A DNA stretch of 25,307 nt from Deltaproteobacteria bacterium. GTDB lineage: Bacteria; Desulfobacterota; DSM-4660; Desulfatiglandales; B25-G16. A program made the translations under genes and the position numbers. The notes beneath the pieces were generated by a model, which saw nothing but the letters and a program-made list of their open reading frames with translations, made no database searches and had not been told where the DNA came from. The stretch covers positions 1,552,113 to 1,577,419 of the forward strand of contig CP070660.1 in assembly GCA_020355145.1 (NCBI GenBank), read 5' to 3'. Shown here piece by piece: positions 1-7,472 of this stretch (position 1 is its first letter; every line of letters begins with the position of its first letter).

Positions 1-1807
1 CCGCCTTGACCAGAATGGTCAGATCGATCAGGGGCAGCTCACGGTCGGCTAAATAGAACATCGTTGTGGTTCCGATCGTGGTGGTTTGAGCCTCTGGGTA
101 TTCAACTCTCTTTGGCGCGCGATCGAAAGAAAGGGGATGTTTCCAGCCTGTGGGCGTCCGGTACATCGATTTGTTATGAAACGTGTCAGGCCTGGCAATC
201 TTTGCTGCAGCAGCCCCGCCGACCGACCGGACCTCGGTATATGTCTCCGGCGGTTGATCTGGCTCTCCGCCGGGGATCACATAGACACTGGTCTGATTCT
301 CGGTCCGGATATATCTTCTGGCCACCTCCCTGATGTCCTGCGGTGTGACCTCTGCAATTCCTCTTAGATAATCAGTGAGGTACCTCCAACCGACCTGAAC
401 TTCCAGTGTTGCCAGAGTGCCGGCCAGCTCTTCATTGCTGCGCATCCGATCCAGGAATTCGCGCTGGTTGAGTTTCTTGATTCTTTCCAGTTCACGGACA
501 GAAACTAATTGATCTTTCATCCCTTCGACCTCAGCGAGGAGTATGTCTTCAAGCCCTTGACAGGCGGTCAGGTAAGCCTGGCGTCTATCTTGTTCGCTGA
601 GCATATCTTTTTTCACTTTGTCCGGTTCATTGGGCGAGCCGCCCAGAATGACCATGCCGCCGTAGCGGTTGTCGGGGTTATAGGCCCAGGCCTCGACGGC
701 AACACCCCTATTGATAATGTTCTGGGTCATGCGGGCGCTGCGGCCCAGACTTAACACCATGGTCATCACATCGAGTGCGTAGAAGTCCCTGGTTCCCATA
801 CGGGCGCCGTGAAAACCGATTCTGACCAGAGGTGTGCGAGCGCCTTTCAGGAACCGGATGCTCCTGCGCGGGCCGTGCTGCGGGGGTTCTGCGGTTACGG
901 TCTCAGGGCTACGCCCTCCCTCGGTATATCGCTCGAAATAGATCTCTGCCAGCCTTCTGGCATCTTCTACCCTCACGTCCCCCACCAGCACACAAACAGC
1001 GTTCGTCGGATTGTAGTGCCCCTGGTGAAATGCCATAGCGTCATTGGTATTGTATTTCTCCATATCTGCCTTCCAGCCTATGGTCGGATTGCGGTAAGGA
1101 TGGGCGGTGTAGGCTGTCGTGTCGAGATCAAGCCAGGCGGCCCCGTTCGGGTTGTTAATATAGCGGAAGGCCCACTCACGCTGCACGACCTCTTTTTCAA
1201 CGTAAAACTCACGCCAGGAGGGCTCGAATAACTGCTCGCTGATAATTGAAAACCATTGCTCAAGCATGTCCGAAGGCACCGACATCACATACTGGGTCTG
1301 GTCTTTAGTGGTAAACGCGTTGATACCGACAGCACCGTTCTTACCCAACTGGGATGAAAAGGCCTGCGGCACGTAGATTTTTTGCACCTCGGTTCGAAGT
1401 GTATCCATCTCGGCGAGCTTTTCGCGGATCAGATCCTGGTCAGGATCACGCCTTTGCTGCTCCGCGAGCACCGTCTGATACGCGGCTTCAATCCGCCCCT
1501 GCAGTTCCCTGTCCTTTTCCGGGTCCAGTGTACCGAAATTCTTGGTTCCTTTAAACATCATGTGCTCAAGCAAATGCGCAATTCCGGTCTTACCGGTCTC
1601 TTCAAGTGCCGAACCGGCGCGTATCGCCACACGGCAGGCCACCTGCGGCGTTGTCGGTCGCTCCACGATTAAGAAAAGCATGCCGTTTGTCAGTTGGAAC
1701 TCCTTGACGTCTATCTTGATCTCTGGAGCCGAATCAGCTGCCAGGCAAGAATTCGAGGCAACCGCCAGCAGCAGCAGACCGAACACAAAAGCCTTGAAAA
1801 AACGCAT
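1..1807 (-). CDS. M16 (insulinase/pitrilysin-type) zinc metallopeptidase, C-terminus cut by window edge
   Basis: The minus-strand frame is open from an ATG at 1807 to the left edge, about 602 codons, and has no stop in the window. A GGAGGAG Shine-Dalgarno site (1814-1820) lies six bases before this ATG; an ATG two codons earlier overlaps it and is less likely. Residues 1-23 look like a Sec signal peptide (charged start, leucine-rich core, CLA-A cleavage), so the protein is probably periplasmic or secreted. The inverted zinc motif HLLEH is at residues 78-82, and a Glu in the later VVQREW stretch is the probable third ligand. Around residue 575 a second M16-like domain begins (FYLADRELPLIDL), as expected for two-domain members that degrade peptides. 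GC content is clearly higher than in the core genes to the right. The family is certain; the substrate is unknown. Confidence 0.9.
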   Translation of the reverse strand, partial: MRFFKAFVFGLLLLAVASNSCLAADSAPEIKIDVKEFQLTNGMLFLIVERPTTPQVACRVAIRAGSALEETGKTGIAHLLEHMMFKGTKNFGTLDPEKDRELQGRIEAAYQTVLAEQQRRDPDQDLIREKLAEMDTLRTEVQKIYVPQAFSSQLGKNGAVGINAFTTKDQTQYVMSVPSDMLEQWFSIISEQLFEPSWREFYVEKEVVQREWAFRYINNPNGAAWLDLDTTAYTAHPYRNPTIGWKADMEKYNTNDAMAFHQGHYNPTNAVCVLVGDVRVEDARRLAEIYFERYTEGGRSPETVTAEPPQHGPRRSIRFLKGARTPLVRIGFHGARMGTRDFYALDVMTMVLSLGRSARMTQNIINRGVAVEAWAYNPDNRYGGMVILGGSPNEPDKVKKDMLSEQDRRQAYLTACQGLEDILLAEVEGMKDQLVSVRELERIKKLNQREFLDRMRSNEELAGTLATLEVQVGWRYLTDYLRGIAEVTPQDIREVARRYIRTENQTSVYVIPGGEPDQPPETYTEVRSVGGAAAAKIARPDTFHNKSMYRTPTGWKHPLSFDRAPKRVEYPEAQTTTIGTTTMFYLADRELPLIDLTILVKA

Positions 1808-2681
1808 GGGCATCTCCTCCCGTATTATTTTATCTTGGAATTGGTACCTAACTTCCTTCCCGTCTTTTCTTTAGTCATTCTTATATCGTCTCACATTTTT
1901 TATCAAAGTTTATCCTTCCTAATAATATGCACAATGTGTGTGATGTAAAATATTTTTTTCTCTGCCTTGAGATTTAAAGCAATCTTCGTAGCGATCCTTA
2001 AGAGGGACATAGGCCCTAAAGCAACTAATTAGCCTACCCTTGAAGGCATATGATCTAAAATCCTCGACGAGGGGATAGCTAATAGAGAAAGAATAGGGGA
2101 AAGTGAGTTACGGTCGGAAAGCAGGAAATGATCTGTTATTCGGTTGCCTGCCTAACTATTTATGGTTTACGAAAATATTAACTTGTTTTATAAGCAATGT
2201 CCCCTTCTCATACTATTTTTGAAGTAATTGCAAAGAAATTAAGGTCTTATAATTCAAAAGATAGAGGTCATCTGGGAGATAAAGAGACAACAGATAATTG
2301 GGCTAGAGAGCTTGATTTAGAGGGATGGTATGGATGGAGGAGATTTTGAGGGGATGTTGGGGTAAATTATGACCTTAAAATCCCAAAAGCCAAGGCCACG
2401 ACATAATGGACTTCAAACTCAGACAAACCCTATTGTAGGTCTGGGCATCGGTGATTAATTCTGATTGAAACATACTATGAATTGGGAATGCCGTAAGCTG
2501 TCGAGTTCAGTTAGATATATGCAAATTGGGGAGACGCTTCTACGATTGAAAAATACTTTTAGTGTGGCTCATATACAATATATGGACTATCGTTAGAAGA
2601 TAAAGTCATGGAACCTGTGCGCAAGTACGGTGAATTGGGAATCGTCCTAACTGGGCGACCACTCAGCGAGCAAATGCCGCG
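1808..2681. other. Intergenic stretch without a recognisable gene
   Basis: About 870 bases of AT-rich sequence separate the M16 gene from the HigA/phosphatase remnants. I see no tRNA, rRNA, terminator or conserved domain here. Two short plus-strand ORFs exist. One, 2197-2349, encodes 50 residues rich in charged and aromatic amino acids with a WARELDLEGWYGWRRF-like end, but it has no clear ribosome binding site. The other, about 2608-2733, encodes 41 residues and overlaps the phosphatase remnant antisense. Neither can be assigned. The stretch is probably decayed accessory DNA plus the 5' leader of the M16 gene. Confidence 0.5.
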
Positions 2682-2864
2682 CTATCGCTTGGTAGACATC
2701 TTTATATCGACCCGTTCAAGTCCCAACTCTTGAGAGACCGCAAGCTCGCCCTCGTACCAATCTTGACCGTGCTGCTCGCCCCGGAGGTTGATGATACTCC
2801 TAATACCATACTCCTGGACCAAAGTACGTAGACCGCTCGCCGTCGGCTGAGCAGAACGATACAT
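2682..2864 (-). pseudogene. Fragment of a dual-specificity/tyrosine-phosphatase-like protein
   Basis: A 60-codon frame starts with MYRSAQPTASGL and continues through GIRSIINLRGE and a WYEGELAVSQELGLERVDIKMS-like stretch (read in two halves). That pattern matches the N-terminal part of bacterial dual-specificity phosphatase-like proteins, in which YRS-QP and INLRG precede the catalytic Cys loop. The frame stops right after MSTKR, so the HCxxGxxRT catalytic loop that should follow is missing; I could not find it downstream in any frame. The start lacks its usual leader and overlaps the stop of the HigA remnant (TGATG). It is most likely a remnant trimmed at both ends and unlikely to have phosphatase activity. 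Confidence 0.6.
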
Positions 2865-3064
2865 CAAGAAGTGCCAAAGTAACGTGAGAGCCGAAGAGCG
2901 GTATCGGCTGTTATGCGACGTTTCTCCAATACAATTTCATTGATCCGCCTGGGAGGTACGCCAATATCAAGAGCCAGCCGATTCTGGCTTAGCCCCACTG
3001 ACTTCAGGAATTCCTCCAATAAGACTTCCCCTGGGTGGACAGGATGCAGCTTTTTCTTTATCAT
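2864..3064 (-). pseudogene. higA: Truncated HigA-family (XRE helix-turn-helix) antitoxin
   Basis: The 66-residue product has the HigA signature: HPGEVLLEEFL near residue 10, then a helix-turn-helix (GLSQNRLALDIGVPPRRINEIV) and a segment ending in ALRLSRYFGTS. Complete HigA antitoxins are about 95-105 residues and continue with PEFWLNLQ after FGTS; here a TGA follows at once, and the next codons belong to a phosphatase-like fragment. The DNA-binding half is therefore intact but the C-terminal helix is lost. A Shine-Dalgarno AGGAG (about 3075-3079) and a promoter/operator candidate lie just upstream. No HigB toxin gene is found next to it, so this is an orphan. It may still be expressed as a short DNA-binding protein; I call it a pseudogene because of the chimeric 3' end. 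Confidence 0.7.
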
Positions 3065-3081
3065 GATTAATTTCTCCTAAT

Positions 3082-3120
3082 GATAATCCATTATCTCTAC
3101 ATCGTAGGCGGCAATGTCAA
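3082..3120 (-). promoter_or_regulatory. Promoter and operator-like palindrome ahead of the HigA remnant
   Basis: On the minus strand a perfect -35 box TTGACA (3120-3115) is followed after 19 bases by GATAAT (3095-3090), one mismatch from the -10 consensus. The -10 is one arm of a perfect inverted repeat, GATAAT-GG-ATTATC (3082-3095). HigA-type antitoxins commonly repress their own promoter by binding a palindrome over the -10, so this is a likely autoregulatory operator. The spacer is longer than ideal. Binding is inferred. Confidence 0.45.
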
Positions 3121-3249
3121 GAATTATATTAACACAGGGCGTGAATTTCGTATCCGCTACTTTTATGAGAGGGCCGACTTTATCAAATATGCTACAATGA
3201 GATGAGAAAAAATAAGTAAAAGAACTGCCAGATTGGATTTCGGTTATCA

Positions 3250-3289
3250 GAGATAAATTAAAAGATCCAGCATAAGGTTAGGTGCTGGA
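3250..3289 (-). terminator. Possible intrinsic terminator after the EamA gene
   Basis: On the minus strand, 39 bases after the EamA stop, the arms TCCAGCA (3289-3283) and TGCTGGA (3272-3266) form a 7-bp stem with a 10-base loop, followed by a broken T-rich run (TCTTTTAATTT). The stem is modest and the T-tract is interrupted, so termination may be partial. It fits the end of the SDR-EamA unit. Confidence 0.4.
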
Positions 3290-3327
3290 ATTCTAGGAAG
3301 GTCAAGGCGAACAGGAGAGCCATCGCT

Positions 3328-4245
3328 TTAAACCACGCCAATGGGAGTGCGTGGACGATGCATCCCTGAGAGCGCTTGCCCAGTGACCGCTGCAAGCAGA
3401 ATTCCCCCGCCGATGAACGTGATCCTGCTCGGTACCTCTCCTACCACGAGCCAGACCCAGATCGGCGCCAGCACCACCTCGGTGAGAGCAAGCAAAATCA
3501 GCTCCGCCGCGGGAACGTGTCGCGATCCAAAGGTGAATATAATGAGACCGCAGCTGAGCTGCGCCGCACCGAGGATAACGCAGAGGAACAAATCGTGACC
3601 TGAGATCGTCAGACTTCCTTCGACGGCTGTGGCTATGACGCCAGAGATGAGGGCGCTGAATACCCCGGCCAGGCAGACAGAAGGCATCATATCAATCATC
3701 TTGCCGCGGCGGAGTGCCACCGTGTAGCAGGCAAAAGCTAATGCAGCACCCAGAGCCCAGAGATCGCCATATAGACCCCCTACGGCAACGCCTTCGCTCA
3801 CCATGGCAGCCACCCCAAGGGTTGCGGCTATCATGGCCACCCAGGTGCCACGGGACACCCGCTCGCCGAGAACGATCCAGCTCAGTATCGCTGCCATGAA
3901 AGAGGCGGTACTCATCAATAACAAGGTGTTTGCAACCGTCGTATGCTTTAGGGAAGTGATGAAACCGATGAAGGTTAAAGCCAGACACAGAGCTCCTACA
4001 ACGCCGGTTGCGCCTACGGCCCTAAAACCGACGGGTATGGACACCTTATTACGGGCTGCCATGAAGGCGAGCATGGTGACTACCAGTACGACGGAGCGGT
4101 AAAAGACGATCTGCAGCTCACTAGCCGTCTCGATTAGACGGACAAGGACACCACCGATGCTAAAGAAGAGGCCAGACAGCATGACCAAGACGCGGCCTCG
4201 GAGGTAGGCCGCATCGTGTTCAAATGTGGTAGGCGAGTCGAGCAC
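3328..4245 (-). CDS. EamA/DMT-superfamily membrane transporter
   Basis: The product is 305 residues, almost entirely hydrophobic, with about ten predicted transmembrane helices arranged as two repeated EamA units (first half starting at RGRVLVMLSGLFFSIGG, second at GDLWALGAALAFACYTVALR). The Glu/Arg-containing FYRS segment after helix 2 and the WIVLGERVS and VWLVVGEVPS segments at the ends of the repeats are typical of the drug/metabolite transporter family. These proteins usually export or exchange small metabolites such as amino acids or their analogues; the substrate cannot be read from sequence. The start is a GTG with no strong ribosome binding site, so it is uncertain by a few codons. 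It lies 86 bases after the SDR gene and probably shares its promoter. Its GC content is higher than that of the core genes. Confidence 0.85.
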   Translation of the reverse strand: MLDSPTTFEHDAAYLRGRVLVMLSGLFFSIGGVLVRLIETASELQIVFYRSVVLVVTMLAFMAARNKVSIPVGFRAVGATGVVGALCLALTFIGFITSLKHTTVANTLLLMSTASFMAAILSWIVLGERVSRGTWVAMIAATLGVAAMVSEGVAVGGLYGDLWALGAALAFACYTVALRRGKMIDMMPSVCLAGVFSALISGVIATAVEGSLTISGHDLFLCVILGAAQLSCGLIIFTFGSRHVPAAELILLALTEVVLAPIWVWLVVGEVPSRITFIGGGILLAAVTGQALSGMHRPRTPIGVV

Positions 4246-4331
4246 GGTGTAATGAGCTTATCTATTCATACAGGACCATCTCAGTCAAAGAAAGACACCC
4301 GAGATAGGAGGTATGGGTATTTGCAACTGAT

Positions 4332-5084
4332 TTATATGGTAGCGCCCCCATCTACGGCAATGACCTGCCCGGTTACATAGCTGGAGACATCAGAGGCCAG
4401 ATAAATGATAGCCCCCACCATCTCCTCAGAGTCGGCTATGCGCCCCATTGGAGTTTTGCTTATAGCATCTTGTAGAATCTCCGGGTTATTCCAGAGAGCT
4501 TCACTGAAACGGGTCTTGGTCAGTCCAGGGGCTATTGCATTGACCCTGATATTGTACTTACTCCATTCTTTTGCCATGACCTTCGTTGCCATAATCACTC
4601 CAGCCTTGCTTATGGAATAGACCGGCAATATGCCAGGGGTAATCCCCTCCACCGAGGTTATGTTAATAATTTTGCCCCCTCCCTTTTCCCTCATCACCCT
4701 CGCTATTGCTTGGCTGAGAAAGAACAGCCCCTTCAGGTTAAGGTTCATAATAGAGTCCCAGGCACGCTCCTCTATATCCAGTGCGTCATCCATGACAGGG
4801 TTAGCAGCGGCATTATTTACCAGGATATCAATCCTCCCAAACTCATCCTCGACCTTACTGACTAGATTCTTTACTTGGTCCATCCTGCCAACATGTGCTG
4901 CCACAGCCAGAGACCTCCTCCCCATCCCCCTTATCTCCTCAGCTACCTTCTCCAGGTTCGGAAGTTTCCGGCTGGCCACTGCAACGTCTGCTCCGCACCG
5001 GGCAAGCCCAAGCGCCGAAGCCCTTCCAATGCCGCGGCTGCCGCCGGTTACCAGAGCCACCCTACCTTCTAGAGAAAAATCCAT
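4332..5084 (-). CDS. Short-chain dehydrogenase/reductase (SDR), classical type
   Basis: The product is 250 residues, the normal length for a classical SDR. It has the cofactor motif TGGSRGIG at 13-20, NNAA at 90-93 and the catalytic tetrad N116, S144, Y156, K160 (YSISK), then the PG motif in NAIAPGLTKT and a C-terminal VTGQVIAVDGG. An Arg in the first loop and SRK after strand 2 suggest NADP(H) preference, which is inference. It will be cytoplasmic and oxidise or reduce an alcohol/ketone on a small substrate; related entries include gluconate 5-dehydrogenase and FabG-like enzymes, and substrate is not predictable. AGGAGGTG lies just before the ATG and a near-consensus promoter lies about 50 bases upstream. 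It is followed by the EamA gene, suggesting a two-gene unit. Confidence 0.92.
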   Translation of the reverse strand: MDFSLEGRVALVTGGSRGIGRASALGLARCGADVAVASRKLPNLEKVAEEIRGMGRRSLAVAAHVGRMDQVKNLVSKVEDEFGRIDILVNNAAANPVMDDALDIEERAWDSIMNLNLKGLFFLSQAIARVMREKGGGKIINITSVEGITPGILPVYSISKAGVIMATKVMAKEWSKYNIRVNAIAPGLTKTRFSEALWNNPEILQDAISKTPMGRIADSEEMVGAIIYLASDVSSYVTGQVIAVDGGATI

Positions 5085-5134
5085 TTTTTCACCTCCTAAA
5101 CAAGAATTGTAAGAAGCCCATTTTGGGTGAGGGC

Positions 5135-5163
5135 AGTATAGGATAAAGGCAGTTGGGTGTCAA
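5135..5163 (-). promoter_or_regulatory. Near-consensus sigma70-type promoter for SDR-EamA
   Basis: On the minus strand a perfect TTGACA (5163-5158) and TATACT (5140-5135, five of six matches) are separated by the optimal 17 bases. The predicted start of transcription is near 5128, about 45 bases ahead of the SDR start codon. It is the best promoter match I found in the window, and it separates the SDR-EamA unit from the upstream aldolase. Confidence 0.65.
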
Positions 5164-5285
5164 TTGGAAGGGCACTTCAAGATATGGCAATTGTGCTTTG
5201 CTGAGTCAGTGAAATGTGGGAACTTGGATTCACGCCTTGACACAGGACATAATGTGAAGGCCCTCGATGATGAAGGGGTGTCGCA

Positions 5286-6086
5286 CTAAATCTTTGATAG
5301 AATCTTTTTTAAGTTTCCCGCGTTTTCCTTCAGCCACTCATACAGAATCACCACATCGCTAGGAAGACTGAAATCACGCACGCCAAGATCTATGTATTCC
5401 TGGATTTGTTTTTGGCTCTCCTTACCGGTCAGCTCAACCCTTGGACGTATTCCCTTTTCTACAGCCTTTTTGATAGTCTTGAGCTGAGCACCCTTCACCT
5501 CTGGGTGAGACCACTGTCCTGGTAGACCAATGCTCAGGGCGTAGTCCGCAGGACCAAATTGAACCATGTCTATGCCCTTAACCGAAAGGACTTCCTCCAG
5601 TTTATCGATAGCTCCCTTTTTCTCTATCATTATGGCTATTACAGCATCATCCATTGCCTTGACATATTCTGGTGAACCTGCATCCAATACATATCCCACA
5701 TCCCTACGCATGTGACAGCCATGAATACCTTGTAGTTCAGGTGTCTCTGGTTTTACGATACCTACACATTCCTTGGCATCTTCGACGGTTCTTATATCTG
5801 TGAACAGTATATTCTGGATGCCTGAGCCGACGGCCCTCTGAGCAATAAAGCCTCTTGGCTCCTGATCCACCTTCATCATTGATGACATGGGAAACAATTC
5901 GGTTGCCCTTGCAAGGTTGTCAAGGTCATGTAAGTCCCACGATGCGTATTGCCCCAAAAACTCAACATAGTCAATTTTACCGGTGTGACCGATAATCTCC
6001 ACTATGCCAGGCCACATACTTAGGACGCGGGTTCCAATGGTTGGCAAGCCGTTCTTAATCAGTTCTCTGAGCCTATTTTTCCTCAT
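5286..6086 (-). CDS. Divergent HpcH/HpaI aldolase/citrate-lyase family protein
   Basis: The product is 266 residues from an ATG at 6086 that follows a GGGGGTG stretch; a TTG at 6101 in the same frame has no ribosome binding site. The fold is the phosphoenolpyruvate/pyruvate-domain TIM barrel of HpcH/HpaI, which cleaves 2-oxo-4-hydroxy acids to pyruvate plus an aldehyde. Metal-binding Glu (MIE, E155) and Asp (GPAD, D181) align with E. coli HpaI E149 and D175. However the HpaI loop containing D42, E44 and H45 reads L44, Q46, Y47 here, and R70 is K72. So the pyruvate/metal site is kept while the acid-base residues differ; reaction unknown. It follows a D-2-hydroxyacid dehydrogenase gene at 134 bases, suggesting joint work on a hydroxy/oxo acid. 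Confidence 0.8.
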   Translation of the reverse strand: MRKNRLRELIKNGLPTIGTRVLSMWPGIVEIIGHTGKIDYVEFLGQYASWDLHDLDNLARATELFPMSSMMKVDQEPRGFIAQRAVGSGIQNILFTDIRTVEDAKECVGIVKPETPELQGIHGCHMRRDVGYVLDAGSPEYVKAMDDAVIAIMIEKKGAIDKLEEVLSVKGIDMVQFGPADYALSIGLPGQWSHPEVKGAQLKTIKKAVEKGIRPRVELTGKESQKQIQEYIDLGVRDFSLPSDVVILYEWLKENAGNLKKILSKI

Positions 6087-6220
6087 TATCAGCACCCCCA
6101 AATGTTTCTTTTTCTTGGATGTTCCCCTTAACTAGTTGCCCTCAGGCTGGTATTCAATGCTCTTGCAAGCACCCCTTCCCAACTCCCACCTTTTCTACAC
6201 GTTTACTACCTTTTGCTAGG

Positions 6221-7216
6221 CTACGAAATCTTGTCACTTTTTCCCTTCAATACCTCAGGATTTAAAAGACAGGGTGGCTTTTTGCCCTCGAGGGCCAGGG
6301 CACAGTTTTCCACGGCCAACTCTGCCATCTTTTTCCGGGTTTCATACGATGCGCTTCCTATGTGGGGTGTCAGAACAATGTTTTCCATTTCAATAAGCTC
6401 ACGTGGCAGGTGTGGCTCCCTTTCAAAGACATCTAACGCCGCAGCGGCTATCTTTTTATCTCTGAGCGCTCTGATAAGGGCCTTCTCATCTATGACTTTG
6501 CCGCGGGAGGTGTTTATTAAGAAAGCGGAGTGCTTCATCAACTGCAGGTTCTTTTGATCCATCAATTTTTCTGTCGATTTCTCTAAGGGCACATGCAATG
6601 ACACAAAGTCTGCTGTCGAGAGAAGCTCATCTAGGGGCACGAACCTTGCGTTCAGACCGGATTCCATAGCCTTATCTGCTCTTGCAATATCATAGTAAAG
6701 TATTTTCATTCCGAAGCCGCCAGCTCGTTTTGCCACAGCCTTTCCTATTCTGCCGAACCCTATTATCCCTAACGTTTTATCGTGAACATCAGTGCCCAGA
6801 AGCCTTCTGTAAATCGGGATTTTCCATTTGCCGGATCTTATGTATCTTTCGGCCTCGCCTATACGCCGTGCCACAGCCATCATGAGGGCAAAGGCCAGAT
6901 CCGCAGTTGTTTCTGTCAATACCCCAGGAGTGTTCGTTATCATGATACCCCTTTTGGTGGCTGTCTGGATGTCTATATGGTCTACGCCGACCGATACCGT
7001 TGACACTACTTTGAGAGACTTTGCGATGTCAAAGATTTCTTTGTCGACTCTATCCACCGACATGGCGACGAGACCCGTCTTATCCCCGACTTTTTGCTTG
7101 AAGAGTTCTCTGGGCATGGGCTCGTCTTGCTGAAATACTTGTACCTCAAATCTGTTCTGCAAAGGATTCAGTACTTCTTCAAAAAGCCTGTTAGTGACTA
7201 GAACCGATTTTGTCAT
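6221..7216 (-). CDS. D-isomer-specific 2-hydroxyacid dehydrogenase (glyoxylate/hydroxypyruvate reductase type)
   Basis: The product is 331 residues from ATG 7216 (MTKSVLVTN), preceded by AGGGAAG. The frame is open further upstream but that extension lacks a ribosome binding site and family similarity. It has the full two-domain layout: substrate-binding N-terminus with VSVGVDHID, a Rossmann motif GFGRIGKAVAKR followed by an Asp (YYDIAR, suggesting NAD(H)), and the catalytic set Arg in NTSRGKVID, Glu in FEREP and His in TPHIGSAS. Enzymes of this type reduce glyoxylate, hydroxypyruvate or other 2-oxo acids. The aldolase-family gene follows on the same strand. Exact substrate is not resolved; D-3-phosphoglycerate dehydrogenase is less likely because there is no ACT domain. 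Confidence 0.9.
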   Translation of the reverse strand: MTKSVLVTNRLFEEVLNPLQNRFEVQVFQQDEPMPRELFKQKVGDKTGLVAMSVDRVDKEIFDIAKSLKVVSTVSVGVDHIDIQTATKRGIMITNTPGVLTETTADLAFALMMAVARRIGEAERYIRSGKWKIPIYRRLLGTDVHDKTLGIIGFGRIGKAVAKRAGGFGMKILYYDIARADKAMESGLNARFVPLDELLSTADFVSLHVPLEKSTEKLMDQKNLQLMKHSAFLINTSRGKVIDEKALIRALRDKKIAAAALDVFEREPHLPRELIEMENIVLTPHIGSASYETRKKMAELAVENCALALEGKKPPCLLNPEVLKGKSDKIS

Positions 7217-7472
7217 AATCTTCCCTCCTATATTCGGTGAGATCGGCTGAATATCGATAAACCATGGAAAGCATAGATTGACCAAAACTTCAACTCCAAT
7301 ATGTCATTTGTCGGGCAAAATCGAAATTTGTCTGTTGGACTTGTAGGATCAAATCTCGGCTGGGAGATAAAGAGGGGCCAGATACCCCGGTTAAAGGGCT
7401 TAGACCAAAAGGGTAATATGGTTGGAAGCAGTCCTGAGTAAGAAGTTCTTAGGAACCCTGCGAGGTTCTTGA

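Noticed and set aside
64..1948. Several plus-strand ORFs of 60-140 codons opposite the M16 gene
   Set aside because: They are antisense shadows of a GC-rich gene whose minus frame has clear M16 motifs throughout.
2608..2733. Plus-strand 41-codon ORF with a protein-like look (RKYGELGIVLTGRP)
   Set aside because: It overlaps the phosphatase remnant antisense, has no ribosome binding site and no recognised family; kept only as part of the intergenic description.
5164..5285. Terminator after the aldolase gene based on GACAC ... GTGTC
   Set aside because: The arms are short, separated by about 35 bases, and no T-tract follows.
7436..7470. Hairpin GAACC-N6-GGTTC after ahcY as intrinsic terminator
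   Set aside because: Five-base stem without a following T-run; not convincing.
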